From NCBI GenBank assembly GCA_947497245.1, contig CANMFO010000005.1, positions 1 through 64,000 of the forward strand: DNA of 64,000 nucleotides, in the 5' to 3' direction. Of the stretch, positions 58,901 to 64,000 are shown one piece after another. Source of the stretch: an uncultured Flavobacteriaceae bacterium (lineage in GTDB: Bacteria > Bacteroidota > Bacteroidia > Flavobacteriales > Flavobacteriaceae). The first letter of the stretch is position 1. The number at the start of each line of letters is the position of its first letter. Under the pieces are notes generated by a model. That model had not been told where the DNA came from. It ran no database searches and saw nothing but the letters and a program-made list of their open reading frames with translations. A program made the translations under genes and the position numbers.

Positions 58901-59140
58901 CGTCTTAAAGCCGATATAGCTAAAAACTAAGGTTGCATCTGTATCTGCATTAATGGTGTAGTTCCCATCGAAATCGGTTTGGGTACCGTTGGTAGTACCC
59001 TTTACCAGTACATTGGCTCCCGGTAGGGGTCCCGTTTGATCGGAAACCGTTCCCGTCACGGTTTGTGCCTGTGCCAGTCCGTAGCACAAAAATGCACCAA
59101 TCAGCACAAAGCTTTTCAATAGCGTGGTCTTCATAAACAT
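55937..59140 (-). CDS. susC: SusC/RagA TonB-dependent outer-membrane transporter
   Basis: 1067 aa. Signal peptide (MKTTLLKSFVLIGAFLCYGLAQAQ), a carboxypeptidase-D-like N-terminal domain (VTGTVSDQTGPLPGANVLVKGT to NVALEED), the TonB-box region DEVIVTGYGTQSKRDVTGAV, a plug domain (IRGFGTVGNNDPLYIIDGVP; ILKDASAASIYGSRAANGVIII) and a 22-strand barrel ending SRTFTLGLNVTLN. Imports the ligand held by SusD using TonB energy. Starts at 59140 (MFM) and 59134 (MKT) are both possible. The 320-bp upstream region has a leader hairpin and a 20-bp palindrome. Confidence 0.96.
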   Translation of the reverse strand: MFMKTTLLKSFVLIGAFLCYGLAQAQTVTGTVSDQTGPLPGANVLVKGTTNGTQTDFDGNYTINADTDATLVFSYIGFKTVEIPVNGQSTVNVALEEDASQLDEVIVTGYGTQSKRDVTGAVTSVDTEELLAIPATTFAQQLQGRAAGISIVNDARPGGEATVRIRGFGTVGNNDPLYIIDGVPSQSQSNLNPNDIESLQILKDASAASIYGSRAANGVIIITTKKGKLGKPTITYNTFYGIQQADGEVEALNSRELGQYLYFADLYAGKTPSHGQYTFGPNGEVSIPDYVFPSAGMEGDPGVDPSLYALEEGNIYAITRSADTNWWKETTRSAPILNHNISASGATESARYAFSLGYFAQDAITKFYGYNRVSLRANTEFRALKNKLTVGENFTASFDNQKGTFNNDQEQNTVSGAYKHHPLLPIYDIAGNFAGSRGANLGNNFNPYAVLKRNEDDRRYRLRLLGNVYAGYKILDNLEIKTSFGVDARVQRERDLGRPQPEYVEGNFINSSTAREEYEYQWTWTNTLNYSKTFNEVHNFEAYVGVESIQLFEERFGAGRQRFAFETTNILSYLDLGDATTSTNYGFVEQDYSLWSQFGKLNYDYDGKYLAQFILRNDSSSRFQQASRSAIFPAFSLGWRISDEKFMEGVDFINDMKLRYGWGQTGNQQIGDYNAFTTYRSDIVTGGYPIDGATGAPTIGFSTQAFGNPDAKWETTTSNNIGLDMVMMDNKLTFNLDVWNRITTDMLFQVPITYTAGQADAPSFNVGGLTNKGIDIGLGFSDQKGDFGYSISGNLSAYDNNVDKLDENENTRFFGRSTRVPALTVTEAGSPLSSFYGFKTLGLFQTQAEADAWPAYGDYNAPGKFRVADINNDGVINDDDRTIIGNPHPDFTYGINVNLNYKNISLNLFGNGSQGNDIYNYVRYFADFNTFQGNRSKRALYEAWQPTNPQSDPSTWVAANPNATVPIMDANDQVSSRPSSYFIENGSYFRIKNVQLTYDFPTKLLSSTGISALQVYVQGQNLHTFTKYTGLNPEIQTGTENDATLGFDGGFMPVSRTFTLGLNVTLN

Positions 59141-59201
59141 GTTGATTTAAGTTAGTTGAATTTTTTTGTTTAGTTCTACAAAGGACTCCTGGAAAAACAG
59201 T

Positions 59202-59229
59202 GCCTGTTCGACGTAGCCACAGAACAGGC
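59202..59229 (-). repeat. Hairpin in susC leader region
   Basis: GCCTGTTC and GAACAGGC form a perfect 8-bp stem with a 12-nt loop, 62-89 bp before the susC start. No U-run follows on the reverse strand, so it is not an ordinary terminator; a regulatory leader structure is possible. Confidence 0.55.
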
Positions 59230-59308
59230 CTGAATTAATCGCAATTCTTTGATCGGGCCAAGTTATGTTAAAGAAAGTATAACGCTATAGGGTAGGGGAG
59301 AAACAAGC

Positions 59309-59328
59309 CTAAAATTCATGAATTTTAG
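59309..59328. repeat. 20-bp palindrome upstream of susC (copy 2 of the 16-bp core)
   Basis: A perfect 20-bp palindrome centred on CATG, extending to 28 bp (59305-59332) with one mismatched pair. Its 16-bp core AAAATTCATGAATTTT equals the palindrome at 50542-50557. It lies about 170 bp before susC, a suitable place for an operator. The rest of 59141-59460 is AT-rich and holds no gene. Confidence 0.85.
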
Positions 59329-59460
59329 ACTTGTGTACGAAACCGATGTAGTCCGATATTTTGATAAACCTACCTATTTTAGATTTATTTACCTACTTTT
59401 TTTTGTGCGTATAAAAAAGTGGGTCGGCTCGTATGAGTGGGGAGGGCTCCTGTCATACCC

Positions 59461-60708
59461 TCATTGGACGTCCCCTGCCGATTCGGAATACACTTGGATC
59501 AAATGGGTTCGAACGTATACTGGTACCGCAATGCTGTCCCGGGCCAATTGTACCCTCATTGAATTGGACGGTGACAGGGGCATATGGCAGGCAATACAGT
59601 TGTTTCCCATGAGGCTGGTTTCAGTTGCGGGAGCCTTACATACCACGGTTGAACCGTTGTGACAGGAAGCGCACTTTTGATTGAAGTAAATGGTGTTTCC
59701 CCTTTGGTTCTTGTGCGGATCGTGACAGGTGGTGCAATCCAGTTGGGGTGACTCCTTGAAGCACGCACTGCTTGCCAAAAGGCCGTACTGGTTACCATGT
59801 ACATCAAGTTCTGTATTTGGCCGGCCGGTATAGTAGTTTTTGGAATAGGCCGCCAATTTCTCTCCGGGGAGAAAGGAGAACGGATTGCCCTTCAACTGTT
59901 GTGCCCTCAGTCCCGAATGGCATTGTACGCAGGCATCCAAGCGTTGCTGTCTTGATAATGTATCGGACAACATCATAAATTTGGAAGCTGTCGCTTCGGG
60001 ATTTGCCCTATGGTACACTACGTGTTTTGCAGCGGGGCGATGGCATCGTTCACAATCGATTCCGTAAACCATGTTTTCCCTTATATAGTGATTCCCATTT
60101 CCTGAAAAATCGATATTTTTGGCGAAAGTGAGATGGCACTTCAGGCAGGCATCCGATATGGGCCTGTTGGTACTGGCCTTCGAAAAATTGGGACTGTTTA
60201 TCCATTGGTCCGTCGGGGTGTAAAAAGAAGCCTGCAATTGATATAGTCCGTCATCTTTCCAACTGAGATAGGATTGTCCCTTTACGCCGGAACCTATGGT
60301 AATGTCCAACTTGGAAAGGGCGCTCTTTTCGTCACTAAATTTGATATCCGTCCGCTGATAAAAGGAACCTTTGTTGGCCGTCATGGTAATATGGGCGTCT
60401 TGAAGCTCCAAGGTATTGCGGCCTTTTTGAAAGCTCCCCTTGATGTTTTTTGCGTTGGCCTGGGCCGAGGTGTTGTAGTGTGCGGTTTGAATATGGGAGG
60501 CATAGATATCGGAATGGCACTCCATGCAGGTGGCCGACCCGACAAATTGTTCTCCATTAAAATGGGTTGCCAGGGCCTTTGGGGTAAAATAATCGGATTC
60601 TACCTGGGCATCCTTGCAGTACCACACCAGGGCCATCAGAAGTAGGCCAATGCCGAATAGGGCGTATTTTTGAAAAAGTGTATTGTTCACGGTAGTGCGT
60701 ATAGCCAT
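59461..60708 (-). CDS. Heptaheme c-type cytochrome, membrane anchored
   Basis: 415 aa. An N-terminal hydrophobic anchor (ALFGIGLLLMALVWY) and seven CxxCH heme sites: Cys61-His65, 188-192, 219-223, 260-264, 325-329, 346-350 and 371-375. The arrangement resembles cytochrome c554-type multiheme proteins (QFVGSATCMECH; NRPISDACLKCH; GIDCERCH; LDCTTCHDPHKNQ). It is probably a periplasmic or outer-membrane electron carrier. No partner dehydrogenase is adjacent; the genes next to it on the same strand are susC and susD, which is unusual for a nutrient-uptake locus. A TACTTTCG near-consensus -7 lies at 60737-60744. Confidence 0.88.
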   Translation of the reverse strand: MAIRTTVNNTLFQKYALFGIGLLLMALVWYCKDAQVESDYFTPKALATHFNGEQFVGSATCMECHSDIYASHIQTAHYNTSAQANAKNIKGSFQKGRNTLELQDAHITMTANKGSFYQRTDIKFSDEKSALSKLDITIGSGVKGQSYLSWKDDGLYQLQASFYTPTDQWINSPNFSKASTNRPISDACLKCHLTFAKNIDFSGNGNHYIRENMVYGIDCERCHRPAAKHVVYHRANPEATASKFMMLSDTLSRQQRLDACVQCHSGLRAQQLKGNPFSFLPGEKLAAYSKNYYTGRPNTELDVHGNQYGLLASSACFKESPQLDCTTCHDPHKNQRGNTIYFNQKCASCHNGSTVVCKAPATETSLMGNNCIACHMPLSPSNSMRVQLARDSIAVPVYVRTHLIQVYSESAGDVQ

Positions 60709-60901
60709 GGGCGGGTATCCACGGGTATGCTGTCAGCGAAAGTAGTCAATTTAGTCGAACCCCGGCTTTTTATACCGTCAAGAAATTCCTCTGTACGGTG
60801 GTTCGAAACCTTGTCAAAGTGGCGGAAGAGGTGTTGGGAAAAGATAAAATCCAACAAATGTCGCGCGCGTTGAAAACCCGTTAAAAAAACCAAATAAAAT
60901 G

Positions 60902-60932
60902 TTGCGTTGCACGATAGGAAAAAGTACATTTG
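60902..60932 (+). promoter_or_regulatory. Consensus promoter of the tRNA-Ser/tRNA-Pro transcript
   Basis: TTG (60902-60904), 20-bp spacer and TACATTTG (60925-60932). The predicted start near 60938 is about 70 bp before tRNA-Ser. A hairpin with a TACG loop (60965-60984) lies in the 5' leader. Confidence 0.8.
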
Positions 60933-61006
60933 CACCCGCCAATGCAAATTGCTTGGTGTTTGCTCTGGTGGGTACGCCCGCCAGGTGGTTCATTGAAAAA
61001 GATTTT

Positions 61007-61090
61007 GGAGAGGTGCCGGAGTGGTAACGGAGCAGATTGCTAATCTGTCGACGCGCAAGTGTCGCATGGGTTCGAGTCCCATTCTCTCCG
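61007..61090 (+). tRNA. tRNA-Ser (anticodon GCU)
   Basis: 84 nt. The acceptor stem GGAGAGG pairs with TCTCTCC. The anticodon loop TTGCTAA gives GCU, reading AGC/AGU. A long variable arm (CGAC...GTCG) confirms class II Ser. The T-arm is ATGGG-TTCGAGT-CCCAT. The 3' CCA is not encoded. Confidence 0.95.
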
Positions 61091-61204
61091 CCTTCGCCGG
61101 CCGAATTCGCTCTTGGCGAAGAAGGCTGGCCTAAGTATTGTGGCCGGCTTGGGCGGATACATCCGCCAAGCTTAGGCCATTGAAAATTTGAACTTTACAC
61201 CGTT
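61091..61204 (+). repeat. Nested hairpins between the two tRNAs
   Basis: Two structures fill the spacer: TTCGCC...GGCGAA soon after tRNA-Ser, and a larger one with GGCCTAAG pairing with CTTAGGCC around an inner CTTGG-GCGGAT/ATCCGC-CAAG palindrome. No T-run follows either, so they look like processing or folding elements rather than terminators. Confidence 0.5.
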
Positions 61205-61279
61205 CGGGGTGTAGCGTAGCCCGGTTATCGCGCCTGCTTTGGGAGCAGGAGGTCGCAGGTTCGAATCCTGCCACCCCGA
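61205..61279 (+). tRNA. tRNA-Pro (anticodon UGG)
   Basis: 75 nt. The acceptor stem CGGGGTG pairs with CACCCCG. The anticodon loop TTTGGGA gives UGG, reading CCN codons. The T-arm GCAGG-TTCGAAT-CCTGC is intact; CCA is not encoded. It is co-transcribed with tRNA-Ser. The reverse-strand open frame across it is an artefact. Confidence 0.95.
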
Positions 61280-61302
61280 CTTTTAACATTTTGTTGACAA
61301 AT

Positions 61303-61344
61303 AAAACTCTGGTAATCATATGACTATCAGAGTTTTTTGTTTTT
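61303..61344 (+). terminator. Terminator after tRNA-Pro
   Basis: AAAACTCTGGTA and TATCAGAGTTTT form a 12-bp stem (one G-U) with a 10-nt loop, then a T-rich run. Confidence 0.9.
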
Positions 61345-61389
61345 ATCCCTCCATAAAATAACTGATTTTGATTTAATATGACCTGCAAA

Positions 61390-61432
61390 GGTTACCTATT
61401 CGGTTACCTAATTGTAGTGCACAACTGTAACC
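61390..61432 (+). repeat. GGTTACCTA direct repeats after tRNA-Pro
   Basis: GGTTACCTA occurs at 61390-61398 and 61402-61410, 3 bp apart, and an inverted GTAACC follows at 61427-61432. The 61345-61658 stretch otherwise holds no gene. Such repeats beside a tRNA could be a scar or binding site of a tyrosine recombinase (inference). Confidence 0.5.
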
Positions 61433-61636
61433 TCAATGTTTATGGGCTTTACGAAACTAGGTTCTAGGGCTGATGCGATGCACAATTTATTTTGAAATGC
61501 TTTACTACCATGTCTCAAAAAACGTTGGTTTTATGGGACTAAAACAAGACATAGAGAAATATTTAATTGAGGTCAGCTTCAGCTGAATTGACTCGAACGG
61601 TAAGTATAAATGGCGTTTTAAGGCCTTTTATATAAG

Positions 61637-61644
61637 GTTAGGCA
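61637..61644 (+). repeat. Left inverted repeat GTTAGGCA flanking the redox gene pair
   Basis: GTTAGGCA lies 15 bp beyond the stop of the GMC oxidoreductase gene; its exact reverse complement is at 63840-63847, before the first gene of the pair. The core GTTAGGC fits the integron attC core GTTRRRY. Confidence 0.6.
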
Positions 61645-61658
61645 TTGTTTTATATTTA

Positions 61659-63248
61659 TTATTTCCATTCACTGCGTTTCCCCCAAATTTTATCAGCAGC
61701 TCTTAAAGCTAATGCCATAATGGTCGATGTTGGATTTACTCCAGCACCTGTAGTAAATGAACTTCCATCTACTACAAATAAATTTGAAACGCTGTGTACT
61801 TTGTTATTTTTATCAACAACAGAGTTTTGTTCATTAATGCCCATTCTTGCGGTACCCATTAAGTGGGCCATATTTCCAGGAGCTGGGACGATAACCTTTT
61901 TTGCACCTGCTGCTTCAAGTACTTCTGTTGCTTTTTGGGATGCATGTGCTAGCATGCTTTTCGAATTTTCCGAAAGAGAATAAGTGACTTTTGCAGCCGC
62001 GATACCATTGGAATCAACCACCTCTTTGTCCAATTCTACTGTATTGGTTACTTCAGGCAAATCGTCTGCCAATACAGTAAGGCCAACTTGATGGGGAAAT
62101 ATCTCACTAAATGCTTCATGATGTTTATCTCCCCAAGGAATGCTTCCTGTTTGACTTAATGGTCCAAAAGTACGTTCCCCATAAAGCATATAACCTCTGT
62201 CAAACCCACGACTTTTATCTGTTTCATAAAACTCGTGGCTAAACAACGGGCTTCCCATAGGGCCTAAATGACCATCCATGACATCGTCAAAAATACCTTT
62301 GATAGATAATCCAGGATGTACCATGAAATTTTTGCCGACCAAACCATTTGTGTTACCTAATCCATCAGGAAATAAACTCGATTTTGAGTTCAGCAATAAA
62401 CGCGGTGTACCAATACCATTACAACAAACAACAACGACTTTAGCTTTTGCCTCTTGCGTGTTTCCATCTTTATCAAAATAAATGGCGCCTTTAGCTTTTC
62501 CATTTTTATCAACGGTAACTTCTTTTACACGAGACCATGTTCTTATTTCTGCGCCTTTTTCTATGGCAAGGGGCCAATAAGTTCTATCTGTTGTGGCTTT
62601 TGCTCCCATTGGGCATCCAAACATACATTTACCATGTAACATACATGGCGACCTGTTTTTATAAGCTTTCGATATAATCCCATGATCAGTCACCCACCAA
62701 TGCCAACCTAATTTTTCAAAACCCTTTACTAGTGTATTTCCCATCTTACCCAGCGGCAAAGGAGGTGTTTGTCGTGGAGATCTTGGTGGATTTGCTGGGT
62801 CACCGGCAACTCCAGAAACCCCAATCATTTTATCATTTAAATCATAATATGGTTCCAAATCCCAATAGGAAATTGGCCAATCATCAGCAACTCCATCTAA
62901 TGTTTTTACTTTAAAATCAGAGGGGTGGAAGCGAGGGAAAATACCTTGCCAATGAATGGTAGATCCGCCTACAGCATTAAACATCATTACAAAGGGTGGA
63001 TTTTCACCATCAGTTGTTACCGGATAATCTTCGCTACGTTTTCTAAAGTTAGGGCTTAAACTAAAATTACCCCCTCTTGTTAGTTGCGTTTCATAGTCAG
63101 GCTCTAACGATGGAAATGTTGAAGGGTCAATCCAACCACCTTGTTCAAGACAAACAACTTTCGCCCCTTTTTCAGTTAAACTCCACGATAGGGCAGCACC
63201 TGCAGCACCTGCACCTATTACTAGAACATCTATTTCTTCATTATTCAT
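61659..63248 (-). CDS. GMC-family FAD oxidoreductase
   Basis: 529 aa. The FAD-binding motif is VLVIGAGAAGAALSW. FNAVGGSTIHWQGIFPRF, a Cys-rich loop CMLHGKCMFGCPMGAK, and the C-terminal AHLMGTARMG and GAGVNPTSTIMALALRAAD carry the active-site His and Asn region. With the subunit-3-like protein just upstream it resembles gluconate 2-dehydrogenase or a related membrane-linked sugar dehydrogenase. It lacks its own signal peptide and could be exported with its Tat-signal partner. Base composition is clearly more AT-rich than the rest of the window. No cytochrome c subunit follows. Confidence 0.9.
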   Translation of the reverse strand: MNNEEIDVLVIGAGAAGAALSWSLTEKGAKVVCLEQGGWIDPSTFPSLEPDYETQLTRGGNFSLSPNFRKRSEDYPVTTDGENPPFVMMFNAVGGSTIHWQGIFPRFHPSDFKVKTLDGVADDWPISYWDLEPYYDLNDKMIGVSGVAGDPANPPRSPRQTPPLPLGKMGNTLVKGFEKLGWHWWVTDHGIISKAYKNRSPCMLHGKCMFGCPMGAKATTDRTYWPLAIEKGAEIRTWSRVKEVTVDKNGKAKGAIYFDKDGNTQEAKAKVVVVCCNGIGTPRLLLNSKSSLFPDGLGNTNGLVGKNFMVHPGLSIKGIFDDVMDGHLGPMGSPLFSHEFYETDKSRGFDRGYMLYGERTFGPLSQTGSIPWGDKHHEAFSEIFPHQVGLTVLADDLPEVTNTVELDKEVVDSNGIAAAKVTYSLSENSKSMLAHASQKATEVLEAAGAKKVIVPAPGNMAHLMGTARMGINEQNSVVDKNNKVHSVSNLFVVDGSSFTTGAGVNPTSTIMALALRAADKIWGKRSEWK

Positions 63249-63251
63249 GGT

Positions 63252-63824
63252 TTATATTTTAGTGTACATCGGTGGTATATTCTTTACTCGATCTAGAAGT
63301 TTCTCATCAAAAGGTTTCATTTTTGGTCCTAATGTTCCTGTTGGATGTGGCTCATATTTTATCAATTCATATACCTTCTCGCTTGTATAATAACTTTCAT
63401 AAGTGAAGTCTTTTAGAACTTTAAATAATTCCGGTTCGGTTTGTTCTATATTGGTCAATATATGTATGCGCTTTCCCTTAGTTAAATTTGAAAAACTAGA
63501 ATTTAACAGTTCCAAACTTTGAGCTTCAATTTTATTAATTATGCTTATGAACAAGGGAGATAAATCGGGCAACTCTGCTAGTATTTTTAAAATATAATTT
63601 ACACCTTCTATTTCAGAGGCCGATGGCATTTTTTCATTTGCAGGAATTATTTCATCCATTGCATTTTTCAGGGTTTCTTGTTGTGAGTAATTTATAGAGG
63701 AATCACCTTCAGTTTTTTTGGTTTCAACACATGCTAATGGAAGCGTTAACACTCCCGAAGCCACGAGTACTTGTGCGGAAATCACCGCTTTGGTAAATCT
63801 TCTTCTTGACCATTTATTATTCAT
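63252..63824 (-). CDS. Gluconate 2-dehydrogenase subunit 3-like Tat lipoprotein
   Basis: 190 aa. A twin-arginine signal (SRRRFTKAVISAQVLV) runs into a lipobox-like LPLAC with Cys32. The mature protein (LKNAMDEIIPANEKMPSASEIEGVNYI) matches the gluconate 2-dehydrogenase subunit 3 family, whose members chaperone or anchor a GMC flavoprotein. It is 3 bp upstream of the GMC gene. The AT-rich composition is shared with its partner. Confidence 0.88.
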   Translation of the reverse strand: MNNKWSRRRFTKAVISAQVLVASGVLTLPLACVETKKTEGDSSINYSQQETLKNAMDEIIPANEKMPSASEIEGVNYILKILAELPDLSPLFISIINKIEAQSLELLNSSFSNLTKGKRIHILTNIEQTEPELFKVLKDFTYESYYTSEKVYELIKYEPHPTGTLGPKMKPFDEKLLDRVKNIPPMYTKI

Positions 63825-63839
63825 AAGCTTTTTATATTG

Positions 63840-63847
63840 TGCCTAAC
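63840..63847 (+). repeat. Right inverted repeat TGCCTAAC flanking the redox gene pair
   Basis: TGCCTAAC, followed by AAGCG, is the reverse complement of the repeat at 61637-61644. The core GCCTAAC fits the attC core RYYYAAC. The last ~150 bp of the window hold small inverted repeats (GGGACG/CGTCCC at 63957-63986) and no recognisable gene. Confidence 0.6.
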
Positions 63848-64000
63848 AAGCGAATGTAGTTATTAACTAACATTGGGATATATAGTTCATGATTATATCC
63901 AACTTATAGGAGCCATAGGTTGACATAACAGGAGTCCTAAAAAAAGGCCACTTCTTGGGACGGATAAAGAAAATAGGTGTCGTCCCTTAAATCTTTCAAA

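Noticed and set aside
61131-61388. 85-codon reverse-strand frame containing GVAGFEPATSCSQSRRD
   Set aside because: This is the well-known false protein produced by reading tRNA genes antisense; it overlaps tRNA-Pro and its terminator.
61344-63860. A complete integron with attC sites
   Set aside because: Only core-like 7-8 bp repeats are present; no paired R''/R' attC and no integrase were seen, so only the resemblance is reported.
1-64000. CRISPR arrays, rRNA operons, insertion sequences, prophage genes
   Set aside because: No regularly spaced repeats, rRNA signatures, transposases or phage structural genes were found.

Overview
The window is chromosomal DNA of a Bacteroidota bacterium, most likely a marine member of the Flavobacteriaceae; the genus cannot be fixed by reading alone. 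The evidence is a type IX secretion (T9SS) sorting domain at the left edge, a SusC/SusD pair, promoters of the Bacteroidetes type (TTG, about 19-20 bp, then TAnnTTTG) rather than the E. coli type, a DnaX without the usual zinc module, and flavobacterial families such as DUF3822, a TPR-AraC hybrid regulator and a bifunctional ThrA. No rRNA, CRISPR array, insertion sequence or phage gene was seen.

Layout. 1-669 is the 3' end of a secreted carbohydrate-binding protein. 0.9-15.2 kb holds forward-strand housekeeping genes: lon, cmk, rpsA, an FAD lactone/alditol oxidase, pyrR-pyrB, an rnz cluster, pdxH and sixA-like/ppk1. 15.2-20.6 kb holds miaE, a TMEM220 protein, dnaX, the RNase P RNA gene and an rsmD/DUF3822 operon. 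20.8-26 kb holds a RecD-like helicase, DUF4126, kdsB-HAD-kdnB (Kdo activation and probably Kdo8N formation) and an acyltransferase. 26-34.9 kb is reverse strand: yebC, a pterin dehydratase, a sugar-nucleotide reductase-like protein, gcvT and the thrA-thrB-thrC operon. The thr operon is preceded by a consensus promoter and a short Thr-rich leader peptide. 35-48 kb holds nnr, clpC, gyrA, a TPR protein, an NlpC/P60 protein whose catalytic Cys is Ser, a thiolase and a 7TM-HD phosphodiesterase.

48.2-60.7 kb is an accessory uptake locus. It has a membrane TPR-AraC regulator facing a reverse-strand block of seven-heme cytochrome, SusC, SusD and an FG-GAP/ASPIC lipoprotein, with no polysaccharide-degrading enzyme nearby. 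The same 16-bp palindrome occurs on both sides of the block.

60.9-61.3 kb encodes tRNA-Ser(GCU) and tRNA-Pro(UGG) from one strong promoter. After the tRNA-Pro terminator the DNA becomes visibly AT-rich. It carries direct repeats and then a GMC oxidoreductase/gluconate dehydrogenase subunit 3 pair framed by GTTAGGCA/TGCCTAAC inverted repeats. This looks like an acquired module inserted next to the tRNA.

The most interesting items are the thr leader, the heme/SusCD/ASPIC locus with its repeated palindrome, the framed low-GC redox cassette and the Cys-to-Ser NlpC/P60 protein.
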